Shown piece by piece: positions 8,468-16,801 of a DNA stretch of 17,153 nt. The position numbers and the translations under genes are program-made. The notes beneath the pieces were generated by a model. The model saw only the letters and a list, made by a program, of their open reading frames with translations, searched no databases and was not told where the DNA came from. Each line of letters begins with the position of its first letter. Within the stretch, counting starts at the first letter, position 1. The stretch is from Gracilaria caudata. Its lineage: Eukaryota; Rhodophyta; Florideophyceae; Gracilariales; Gracilariaceae. The stretch covers positions 1 through 17,153 of the forward strand of contig JASCIV010000540.1 in the NCBI GenBank assembly GCA_030374735.1. Direction: 5' to 3'.

Positions 8468-8574
8468 ACTTGGAAAGTCTGTAGTGACAACGAACGATGT
8501 CGCAAATAGTTCTGTCAGTAGAACCAATGAATGGTTTATGCTGGCGCACTTCTCATCGTCAACCGCTAGGCCGT

Positions 8575-8582
8575 CTTTTATA
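8575..8582 (-). promoter_or_regulatory. TATA box of the vWA gene
   Basis: TATAAAAG on the minus strand, 108-115 bp upstream of the ATG at 8467. Its position excludes upstream in-frame ATGs as starts. Confidence 0.65.
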
Positions 8583-9816
8583 CTGCTCTGACGCACCGAT
8601 CGAAGCTCGTATCGGACAGCTACACTGTGCAGCAACGAGTACGTTTGCATAATTAGTTACACATTCAAGATGATCGTGCATATCGGAGAGAATTGATAGG
8701 CAAGCGTAGTGGAAGAAGATGGCGAACGTGTACTGTTCGTCTTGCTCTTTGTGCGACAAGCGTATTGTATTGTTCCACACAAAGAACACACTCGAAATGC
8801 ACATTAATTAACTGATGACGCTATTAAACACGAACTGCAAGTAGAAGAGGAGGGGGGAACAAAGCCTGTAACATATTTCCCGAAAGTTCTCGATATTGTT
8901 GTCACTTTCTGATGAGCCGAGCAGGACCGATGGCTGTAGGGAAGAACAATGGCTACGGGGACGGAAGCAAGTGACACTCTCGGACAATGTATGAGCAACA
9001 TGCATCTTAAGATGGTTCATTGTTTTTCTAATGCGTATGCGCAAATTAATACGTGCAGATAACAGGTGGGCGTTGCATATGCGTAGAATTTTCTTTAATT
9101 TGGGGAGCAGTATACGTGGCAAGCGATCACTTTGTAACAGGTCTTCCGTTAGAACCACGGGCCTCCATTTCCATGCTTGCAGTCTACAAAGCCTTCAGAG
9201 CAGTACAAGAGTGGTAGTGCTTAGCGGGCTAACTAGCATCAAACTTGTCGCCTCCTGGGGGCCTGTTGCTCCTGCTTATGCACCAGGAGGAGCATGTTGC
9301 ATGGGAGCTGAGCACTCTCGCTACACTGGTGACTCCTCTTGTACTTCACTGTAGTGCCCACTAGAAGCAAAGGCGTATATAATAATATTATGATTCTGAT
9401 ATGTTTGCAATTGGAAAACCATTTTTGTCTACGCGTGCTCTCAGGGGCGCCCTTGTTACCACATATTTCTCTTTGCTTGCATGTGTTCGTCCTTGAAGGC
9501 ACTTCAGAATTCCACTAGTTCCATCTAGTGAGTATAGGAAACTAAATTAATGTAGACTACGATGTATTTAAGGTTGCTCATGTCAACTCAAGACAGACTG
9601 AATTGTTCAGCATAACGCCTTGCAACAACTTTCGATTAACGTCACCGCCACCCAGCACCACTTTTGACCTCTCCAATCAGCGATACATATCACCATATTT
9701 GAAGCAAAAGACCAAAGATGAACAGAAATTTTAAGCCTTCGTTTTCACCGATTTTGACCTAATCACAACGTAAGTATTACTTTTTTAACCATTGCAGAAG
9801 CTCTAGATGAATGGAC
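8583..9816. other. Intergenic region, no supportable gene
   Basis: No frame with a recognisable domain, signal peptide or promoter is found; frames of up to ~116 codons occur on both strands and overlap. A stem CCTCCTGG/CCAGGAGG lies around 9250-9295, with a nested TGCTCCT/AGGAGCA. An AT-rich palindromic stretch lies near 9378-9392, and CACTAG/CTAGTG near 9516-9532. It borders the decayed retroelement and may contain unrecognised remnants of it. Confidence 0.5.
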
Positions 9817-10690
9817 TCACGTTATGCCACAGTTGCGATTGTCGTATGTGTAATGAAGTGAGGGTGAAGCTGAAGTCTGGCCTTCTCCAGATAGAGAGGC
9901 TGGCCGACTAACGTTCGTTTTATACAGATCTTGTAGCATTCTAAATATTTCTAAGAGGGCAGAGGGTACCTTGAGACGTTTCCGAATCGCAAAAGGAACG
10001 TCTTCTACAATCATTACCAACGAAAAAAACTCTTGTTTATTGTATGATTTAGGTACACCCGCTGGCCTAGGTGTAATCTTGATCTGATAAGATGACTTTG
10101 GCATCAAGGGGCAAAGAGAACATGCGCCCCAGCTGGATGGCGTCAAATGGAAAACATCTCCAATAAACGTAGCTACCTGCAGCCGCGTTGGTGGGTAGAG
10201 GGAGAAATTAGAATAGCGGCAGCAAAAACCAAGAAAGCGTTTTGTCTCTCCTGACGTCGTCAAAGTGTGGGGAGCATGGACGGGGATGACATAGTTGAAA
10301 AAGAGGAGCTTGATCCCTGCCCTACCGGCAGTCTTCTTGGTCCACAGCTGAAAACGTGTCCACCAGTTTTCAGATCACACAGACATCATGTCGATGTGTC
10401 ACATGCATTTGTTAGTTTTGTCATGTGTCAACTTTGGTGTCATTCTGGCATTTTGGTCTACCATTCACGTCACCTTGAAAGTGTCACCATGCCCATGACA
10501 AAGCAGACAAACATGGATCTAGTAATCAACCGAGTACATTCTTTCCCCGTTCTCACCCGGTGCCAACCATAACATACGCGTTTGAATCTTCTCCACACCC
10601 CTCGCAGAGTGTCGGCCTGGTTCCTTTCCTCTATACGTAGAATTCCGCTTCTCAATGCGTGCCGCATACTAATATTATACATCTGCTGTT
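9817..10690 (-). pseudogene. Decayed Ty3/Gypsy-type reverse transcriptase/RNase H
   Basis: Reading the minus strand from about 10690 down, landmarks appear in family order. GVWRRF and then LITRSMFVCFVMGM match the region before and at the conserved MPFG element (frame 1, to ~10480). After a frameshift, GDTFK corresponds to the ATFQ element, HIDMM at 10384-10398 to the catalytic Tyr-x-Asp-Asp, AGIKL at 10306-10320, FLGFC at 10222-10236, and an RNase H-like stretch QEFFSLVMIVE at ~10003-10035. TGA stops interrupt the frame at 10465-10467, 10399-10401 and 10375-10377, and the catalytic Asp pair is altered. The spacing between AGIKL and FLGFC is shorter than in intact elements, indicating deletion. 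This is a dead fragment. Long terminal repeats and integrase were not found. Frames near 10820-11000 may be further remnants, but that is weak. Confidence 0.68.
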
Positions 10691-11171
10691 GGGAGAAAAT
10701 TTTAATGATGATGTTGCACCTACATGAGTTTGTTGCTGGAGCACAGTTTCAAGCTGACACAAGCATCTCCATTGCCCTCGTTTACTGCGAATTCAATACC
10801 ATCTAGAATAGCTTCTTTATAAAGGGGAAGGAAATTCTGTAACGTGTACTGGATTGAGCACACACGCGTGCCTCATGTGCGGGTCAACAAGAGACTGCGT
10901 TGGCCTGAGGATCTCCGGGGATCTCTTCCAGCAATTGCTGGAGGAGAATAATCCGGCCTGAAGAACTGTGCAGATGCTGCTTTTAAAAATATTCAGCACA
11001 TAATTGTGTTTGAGTTATTGCTGGCAACGTGTAAGTAGCTGTGCATGTTGACACGTCGCTCTACGTACAGATTATCTTCGGCAAAATATGCCCAAATTGG
11101 CGCTTTTTATTTTTTAAAATGTTCATAATCAGGCGAGTCCAATGCGCAAGCAGCTTGCGCCCGCGTCGTTG
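10691..11171. other. Intergenic region, possibly retroelement-derived
   Basis: No convincing gene. A perfect 16-bp palindrome TCCAGCAATTGCTGGA lies at 10927-10942. The minus-strand frame at 10817-10999 has a weak PTQS-like element that could be the start of the reverse transcriptase region, but I cannot support it well. Confidence 0.4.
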
Positions 11172-11789
11172 TCACTCAGAGTCAGCAACAACGACAATCG
11201 GTCCTTCGTCTTGTCGACAAGTCGCGTACGAACCGTCTGACGTGAACCACTCCGCAGAGCATCCTCCGCAGTAGTTATCCACGCATTGCACAGCCTCCTC
11301 ACACGGCGCCTCCACTTGCGAGCACGGCTGCACCAAACAGTTCACGCGCGGTCTGTTCCTACATTCACACTGTCCGTCGCAGCACACCTCACGAGATTGC
11401 AGAAACTCAACCACATCCTCCGAAAGCGTGTCGAACTCGCGGAAGAACACGCAGAAATCCAGATAAGGCACACGTCCTCACGCGACAGCGGCAGCAAGTA
11501 CGACTTACCCAACTTCAGATTGATTCCGCACATATTCATTTGAGTGCTTCCCAACAAGTACCACGGTACATTGCATCCTTTGTACACCGCTTCTGTCTTA
11601 ATCAAGTACAAAGTTTTTATGTTTGGCGCCGTGCCGTGGTTAATCCCGAATAGTACTTTTCCCTTGATGTATGAATCCGTGCCGCGGTTGAAAAGTTTTT
11701 TGGTTGAGATTGTATTGCTTGATGTAGACACACGCCAGAGCCACATTCAGCGAGCATGCGACGAGGAGCCCAGTGCGAAATAACTTCAT
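11172..11789 (-). pseudogene. Secreted NTR/TIMP-like protein with Cys-rich tail, frame-disrupted
   Basis: ATG 11787-11789 (A at -3) opens a signal peptide (MKLFRTGLLVACSLNVALA) followed directly by Cys, as in netrin-like (NTR/TIMP) proteins. Homology then passes to a second frame near the T6/A4 runs at 11691-11701, with GTDSYIKGKVLFG, YLIKTEAVYKG and MCGINLKLGKSYLLPL, which match the NTR core. It returns to the first frame near 11470-11485, with YLDFC, FDTLS and CECRNR. The Cys-rich tail ends in CVDNYCGGCSAEWF and stops with TGA at 11172-11174. The two shifts (+1, then -1) compensate, so outer parts share a frame while the middle does not. This may be a recent pseudogene or two base-calling errors; one shift is at a homopolymer. 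Splicing is unlikely. NTR domains typically inhibit proteases or bind matrix ligands. No TATA box is evident. Confidence 0.66.
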
Positions 11790-12081
11790 TTTGGAGCTTG
11801 TGCTTGACATGCCACAAGTTGTGCCGCCGTGCACCTTTTTTCTTCTCCGCACAAGCGCAAAGCGGGAGGAAGTGCCTTCCCCAATAATCTTTCTTTCCTA
11901 AAACACGAAACCAGTCCGTAGTCATACCAACCCTTCCAAACCACTGTACAAAGTCCTTACAGTGTGCCCTAATAACATTCTTTCTAAGTGAACAAATTGC
12001 TACAATAATGGGTTTTGACGACGCTCCAAAGAGAGCCGATATAGTGTGGCCTTCGTCAATTACGGTCACTGGAACACCGAC
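11790..12081. other. Spacer between NTR-like and ankyrin genes, open in the ankyrin frame
   Basis: No separate gene or TATA box is seen. The minus strand stays open in the ankyrin reading frame beyond its TAG for the whole spacer, and on into the NTR-like gene to 11617. Confidence 0.5.
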
Positions 12082-13683
12082 CTACTGCGTAGGAGGCAGT
12101 GTACTTCGATAAACGTCTAATATATAAACAAACATTGAATATCTCTCTCTTCCCACTAAGTAACGTAGTCGTTGCAGCTCTCCCGTGCTAAAGGTGGCGC
12201 GGCGCTCCATCAGCGCGCACACAATTGGCACGTTTCCGGCCACACAGGCGGATACCAACACGGATTTGCCTTCGTCGTCTACGCTATTGACATCAGCACC
12301 ATTTGCTAGCAAAGCCTCCACCACGACGGTAAGTTCTGCGCTAGCCGCCAAATGCAGCGCAGTTCGACCGCCTCTGCTTACATGGTTTACGTCGGCGCCA
12401 CGCGCCAGCAACGCGTTGACCACGCCCAGATGTCCCTTTTCCGTCGAGTAGTGCAACGCATTGTAGCCATCGTTGGCTGCCACATTAGCGTCTGCACTGT
12501 GCGCTAGCAACGCCTCCGCAACGGCTGCATGTCCTCTAATAGCGGCCAAATGCAACGCAGTTCGACCACTTCTGAGCGCTCTGTTTATGTCGGCGCCACT
12601 CGCCAACAGCGTCTCAACCACTTCCAAGTGTCCAATTTCGGCTGAATAAAGCAACGCAGTGAAGCCATTATCGCTTACGCCATTAACGTCAGCACCGTGC
12701 GCTACCAACGCCTCCGCCACGGCTGCATGTCCTCTAATAGCCGCCAAATGCAACGCAGTTCGACCACTTCTCCGTGCACTGTCTACGTCAGCGCCACTCG
12801 CCAACAACGTTTGAACCAAACCCAATTCTCCGTGATCAGCTGAGAAGAGCAATGCTGTGTTGCCATCTTTGTCTGTAAAGTTAAGGTCGGCGCCGTGCGC
12901 TACCAATGCCTCCGCCACGGCTGCATGTCCTCTAATAGCCGCCAAATGCAGCGCAGTTCGACCACTTCTCCGTGCACTGTCTACGTCAGCGCCACTCGCC
13001 AACAACGTTTGGACCAAACCCAATTCTCCGTGATCAGCTGAGAAGAGCAATGCTGTGTTGCCATCTTTGTCTGTAAAGTTAACGTCGGCGCCGTGCGTCA
13101 ACAACACCTGCGCCACCGCTGTATATCCTTGATAAGCGGCCAAATGCAAAGCAGTTCGACCTTCTCTGCTTCCGCTGTTGGCATCGGCACCATGCACCAG
13201 CAGTGTTTGTACCACTCCCAAATGCCTCTTGTAAGCTGAGTAGTGCAACGCCTTGTAGCTATCTCCGGCTGCGACATTAACGTCCGCTCCGTGAGCTATC
13301 AACTTCTCCGCCACGGCAACATGCCCTTCAATAGCGGCCAAATGCAACGCAGTTCGAGCACCTTTGCATGTGCTGCTTACTTCGGCGCCACGCGCCAACA
13401 GCCTCTCCACCACGACCACATGCCCGTTCTGAGCCGCCAAGTGCAACGCAGTGCATTCGTCTTTGTCTCTGCCGTTCACGGCCACATTGCGCTCCAAGAT
13501 CGCTTCCACCACGGCCACCTGTCCGTATTCTGCCGCGTAGTGCAACGCATTGGTGCCATCCCAGTCCGTGCCATCGGCGCCGCTCGCCAGCAGCTTCGTC
13601 ACCAGCCCCAAATCGCCGTTCTTGGCAGCTGCTCGCAGCGCGCCGCCGAAAAACACGTTGGCCACCGCGCGCCACACATCCAT
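12082..13683 (-). CDS. Ankyrin-repeat protein (15 repeats)
   Basis: A 533-residue protein from ATG 13681-13683 (A at -3, G at +4) to TAG 12082-12084. Almost the whole chain is about fifteen 33-residue ankyrin repeats from residue ~14 to ~508, with the consensus GxTALHLAAxxGHxxVxxxLLxxGADVN clearly kept. The last repeat is degenerate and is followed by a ~25-residue tail rich in Arg and Tyr. In the middle, two repeat types alternate (TALHLAA and TALLFSA), making a 66-residue super-unit. One such unit is duplicated almost identically at DNA level. There is no signal peptide, membrane segment or other domain. It is probably a cytoplasmic or nuclear protein-binding scaffold, with partner unknown. 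Such repeat-only proteins are common and do not reveal a pathway. Confidence 0.93.
   Translation of the reverse strand: MDVWRAVANVFFGGALRAAAKNGDLGLVTKLLASGADGTDWDGTNALHYAAEYGQVAVVEAILERNVAVNGRDKDECTALHLAAQNGHVVVVERLLARGAEVSSTCKGARTALHLAAIEGHVAVAEKLIAHGADVNVAAGDSYKALHYSAYKRHLGVVQTLLVHGADANSGSREGRTALHLAAYQGYTAVAQVLLTHGADVNFTDKDGNTALLFSADHGELGLVQTLLASGADVDSARRSGRTALHLAAIRGHAAVAEALVAHGADLNFTDKDGNTALLFSADHGELGLVQTLLASGADVDSARRSGRTALHLAAIRGHAAVAEALVAHGADVNGVSDNGFTALLYSAEIGHLEVVETLLASGADINRALRSGRTALHLAAIRGHAAVAEALLAHSADANVAANDGYNALHYSTEKGHLGVVNALLARGADVNHVSRGGRTALHLAASAELTVVVEALLANGADVNSVDDEGKSVLVSACVAGNVPIVCALMERRATFSTGELQRLRYLVGRERYSMFVYILDVYRSTLPPTQ
12694..13089. repeat. 198-bp tandem duplication within the ankyrin gene
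   Basis: Copies at about 12694-12891 and 12892-13089 differ at only about four positions by eye over roughly 190 bp. Each encodes two ankyrin repeats (66 residues), so the frame is kept. The high identity compared with other repeats indicates recent unequal exchange or gene conversion. Confidence 0.85.
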
Positions 13684-13754
13684 TTATGTACAAAGTAGGA
13701 GTGTTGGGGGTTATGATGGCAAGAATAGCCACCACCAACGCCAAATGGCGAGCC

Positions 13755-13761
13755 GTTTATA
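13755..13761 (-). promoter_or_regulatory. TATA box of the ankyrin gene
   Basis: TATAAAC on the minus strand, 72-78 bp upstream of the ATG at 13683. Confidence 0.55.
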
Positions 13762-14585
13762 TCGCGTATGAATATCTCAGCCACGCAATGGCATATCACC
13801 GCGCGCCTTGCCTCGCGTCAGCACCGCACCCCGTGCGATATCGCCCGCGCTGCGGCCGACCTGGCTTACCGCCAATTCACGTCGGCCCGCTGCACTTAGC
13901 ACAGTGAACCTGAGTGCAAGAGCTGTACCACGGCCTTGGCCCATGCCCGCTAACGTTGTGTCGAAACAGACGTCGCGTACTAGACTGCTGGAGGTATATG
14001 TTCGTTGCTAGTTGTTCGAAAACGCAGTGTAGTATTCCGCACTTATTATGTTACAAGCTCTGTTGATACGTTTGAAGCCTGCCCGTTGGATGTTGTCTAC
14101 TGTAACACGAACGTAGAGCTTCAAGCCAAGTCACGCCTGATGGAGAAGGCCAGACTTCGTTCGCTGTCATTCTGTCGCATCTACGTTGTAATGTTAGACT
14201 ACCAGCTCAAGTGCTGATCCTCAACAACGTTCTACAGAAATGCTGTTGGTGGGCTCGCAGTCTAAGGAAGAGAGAAAACGAACAAGGAGACAAAACGTGT
14301 ACGACTGTACGACTGTACACGCACCAGTGTAAGGGAGGAAAGTGCTCTGGTGTCAGCCAACGTTCCTGTCAAAGACGTTGACCGAAGGTACCAAGGTACC
14401 AACGGCTCGTGTTGCCTTTATAAATTTCAACGATCACCAATGGGTGGAGAATGGTGAAAATGTTACAGCACGAAGCTCGACTCCAAGCTCATCGGTGCGG
14501 AGCAATCTGATTCCAAATGTGTGTTCGATGGGTTTCCACGCACAAACATAATCAGCTCGTGCGCCTCGCCGCTGGGGAGTTGCGG
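13762..14585. other. Intergenic region, no supportable gene
   Basis: No frame with recognisable features. Tandem GTACGACT copies inside GTGTAC...GTACAC (14297-14320) and a doubled GGTACCAA near 14387-14402 are seen. A TATAAAT at 14419-14425 is followed only by a very short frame. Confidence 0.5.
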
Positions 14586-14592
14586 TATAAAC
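14586..14592 (+). promoter_or_regulatory. Possible TATA box before a small plus-strand frame
   Basis: TATAAAC, the same heptamer as the ankyrin promoter, 69-75 bp upstream of ATG 14661. Confidence 0.3.
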
Positions 14593-14660
14593 GAAAAGGT
14601 CATAGCTCAGTTGTTGTTTCGTAGGCGATGTGCGTGTCAGTGGTGGCGTGAGCAAACAAG

Positions 14661-14960
14661 ATGCATGTGCGCGGCAGGCTGCCCACCCCTGCCGCCGGCA
14701 CCTGTCCGCGTATCCTTACAGACGGTACGAGGGATACCTTCTGTAAAGCGAAGGAGGGCAAATGTGGCTGGAAGATCCCGGAAAACCGCAATAAAGAGGT
14801 ATTTTCGGTCGTAAATGATTCAATTTTTCATGCGTCATGTCGAAATAATAGAAACTACTTTACAATGGCCAACGAGAGCACCAACAAGGGAGAGGCTACG
14901 AGAGTGTATGGGAGCGGATGCGTATTTGTTGGCCAAGCTGCGTACAATGGTTTGGGGTGA
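14661..14960 (+). CDS. Possible small hypothetical protein
   Basis: A 99-residue frame from ATG 14661 (A at -3) to TGA 14958-14960, with a TATAAAC at the usual distance upstream. An intervening ATG near 14629 opens only a very short frame. The product has five Cys but no signal peptide or membrane segment, and no family is recognised. An imperfect hairpin (12-nt arms TTACAGACGGTA and TACCTTCTGTAA, one mismatch) at 14716-14746 lies inside it. It is kept only because promoter and start are well placed. It may be chance. Confidence 0.27.
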   Translation: MHVRGRLPTPAAGTCPRILTDGTRDTFCKAKEGKCGWKIPENRNKEVFSVVNDSIFHASCRNNRNYFTMANESTNKGEATRVYGSGCVFVGQAAYNGLG

Positions 14961-15121
14961 CGCGCGAGCACCTCGCGCACGAAGTGGAGGAGACAGTGCT
15001 CGGGGAGGACTGTCAGCAAGATGAACAGATGGCTCGTGTTCGCCAGCTTCTACCCCTAATTTTATGAGACAGATGGGTGGCATATGTGTCCCGCCAGAAG
15101 TTGAAGTGACCATTCACCACA

Positions 15122-16708
15122 TCAACAATTGCAACTTTTCGTGGCCTGATGTATACTGGATGACATTTTTTCTTTTGATTCCTTTTCCTTTCTTTCCTCT
15201 ACTTCTGTTCTCTTCTTGCTTCGTTTTTCGACTGCTGCAGCATGCGCAGCAGATTCGGAGAGGAATTCTGGTACAGCTGCCACGCACGTTTCAACAGAGC
15301 GACCGCGATATCGAATGAACAACTGCTGCAATGTCGCGGTTGTTGGTGCTTCATGGTTTTCTCCCCAACGAGCAATGCTTTCGACAAACTGCTTCACTAC
15401 CTCATCGTTTGCCTCTTTGTAAAACAGTTTGAGCAGTATACCTAACTGCTTTTCCGAGGGCGGAGCAAAACAAAAACGTCTATCAACCCGACCACCGCGG
15501 ATGAGAGCGGGGTCAAGCCGATCAGCGTGATTGGTGGTCATGATTGTTATGAGACCCTCAGAACTGGTCATTCCATCCAATGCGTTGAGCAACCCCGAGA
15601 ATGTGAGTGATGAGCTGTTGGTACTGGATCGATCTTCCTTGAACAGCGCGTCCACATCTTCCAGCACGAGCAAAGCGTTGGACGGTAAACCACTCAAAGC
15701 ATCACCGATTAATTGATTACTAAACTTCTCATTTGTCATGGACAGAAAACAACATGCCAAAGAATACTTGCCTGCAAGCACGCGAATAGTGCTTGTCTTT
15801 CCTGTGCCAGGAACTCCTTCGAACAAGTAACTTCTCCTATAAGGGAGCCCATGCACTATGTACCAACTTTTGGAATCCGGATGTAGAAACTGTTCCACGT
15901 CTTCCATGATGGCGTCCATTTGTCCGTCTGCAAGCACAACGGAATCATGTGGGCGTGCACGACGAGCGCCTTCCTCAGCCCATTCGCCACTGCCACATCT
16001 ATCGGCTTTGAACCTGTACAGATTGTATTTTCTTCCCTGATGGTCCGGACTACTTTGATCACAACGCCATTGCAAGATGCCGTTCAAAAATTGCTGGAGG
16101 GCTTCATCACCCTGATCAGTAGAAACGCGAACAAAATGTAGAGAAGTTACTCCTGATTCAAAAGTGTTTAAAGGAGGACCCACTTCATAGTGCATGATAT
16201 GAAGAGTAATACTACCTCCCATTCCATCTGGAAGCTTGTATGGGTCATGAATGCCGTTCAAAATGAGAAACTGCGGTACGAGATGTTTCGGCGGAGGCCA
16301 GTGAACCACCGTGGACCCGATATCCATATGAAGCTTTGCCCTGGAGGCTTTTCTACGCCTTGCACCGGAACTATGAGTAATATGGGATGCCATAGAAAGA
16401 GAGCTTTCTTGACGGGAGAGAGGTAGCCATTCACGGTCTTCATTGTCTCCTGGGGCAAAATAAGGGTCTACGTGATTGACGAAGACCTGACGCGAGACTT
16501 CGGGATCAATTACGTTCGGGCAGAGCGCAGCATATAGAAGAATGACGTTGAAGAGTTTTGTGGTATCATGAGTTACTGTGCAAGAAGAGATTCGATCTGC
16601 CGACACATCGAAGACTTCCTCGAGTTGCCTTCGATACGATTCTGGGAAGTGAGTGATTGATGCCTGCGGAACTGGGGAGAAGGAAAGGGGCTGCGGTTTC
16701 GGAGTCAT
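15122..16708 (-). CDS. BCS1-type AAA ATPase
   Basis: A 528-residue protein from ATG 16706-16708 (A at -3) to TGA 15122-15124. The AAA module starts with SWYIVHGLPYRRSYLFEGVP, typical of the BCS1 group. Walker A is GVPGTGKT (298-305), Walker B LLVLEDVD (346-353), sensor 1 lies at TTNHADRLDP (N393), and arginines are at ALIRGGRVDRR (404-411). In the usual RPGR element Gly replaces Pro. A C-terminal helical lid follows, ending in a highly charged Lys/Glu tail (~494-515). The N-terminal ~250 residues are divergent. I see no clear mitochondrial presequence or BCS1-like N-terminal membrane anchor, only a short hydrophobic stretch at ~52-67. Canonical BCS1 inserts the Rieske protein into complex III, but plants and fungi have many paralogues with other roles, and this is probably such a paralogue. 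Key ATPase residues are intact. Confidence 0.93.
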   Translation of the reverse strand: MTPKPQPLSFSPVPQASITHFPESYRRQLEEVFDVSADRISSCTVTHDTTKLFNVILLYAALCPNVIDPEVSRQVFVNHVDPYFAPGDNEDREWLPLSRQESSLSMASHITHSSGARRRKASRAKLHMDIGSTVVHWPPPKHLVPQFLILNGIHDPYKLPDGMGGSITLHIMHYEVGPPLNTFESGVTSLHFVRVSTDQGDEALQQFLNGILQWRCDQSSPDHQGRKYNLYRFKADRCGSGEWAEEGARRARPHDSVVLADGQMDAIMEDVEQFLHPDSKSWYIVHGLPYRRSYLFEGVPGTGKTSTIRVLAGKYSLACCFLSMTNEKFSNQLIGDALSGLPSNALLVLEDVDALFKEDRSSTNSSSLTFSGLLNALDGMTSSEGLITIMTTNHADRLDPALIRGGRVDRRFCFAPPSEKQLGILLKLFYKEANDEVVKQFVESIARWGENHEAPTTATLQQLFIRYRGRSVETCVAAVPEFLSESAAHAAAVEKRSKKRTEVEERKEKESKEKMSSSIHQATKSCNC

Positions 16709-16793
16709 GGTAAGAGGCAGCTGGTGTGCGGGTGTTGCTCGAAGACACTCTCTGCGGCATTGACTTGAGGAGACAGAATGATGTGGCTCACCA

Positions 16794-16801
16794 TTTTTAT
16801 A
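16794..16801 (-). promoter_or_regulatory. TATA box of the AAA ATPase gene
   Basis: TATAAAAA on the minus strand, 86-93 bp upstream of the ATG at 16708. Confidence 0.65.

Noticed and set aside
8468..8650. N-terminal extension of the vWA protein to an upstream in-frame ATG
   Set aside because: The TATA box lies inside this extension, and the downstream ATG begins a proper signal peptide.
8804..9354. Frames of 107-116 codons on both strands in the 8.8-9.4 kb interval
   Set aside because: They overlap each other and show no signal peptide, domain or promoter.
11440..11510. A GTAAGT donor-like site on the minus strand in the NTR-like gene, suggesting an intron
   Set aside because: The next AG lies only ~30 nt away or beyond the conserved residues, and removing the stretch would delete NTR core residues that read well without splicing.
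12185..13907. Plus-strand frames opposite the ankyrin gene, up to 179 codons
   Set aside because: They are antisense shadows of the repeated, GC-rich ankyrin coding sequence, without domains.
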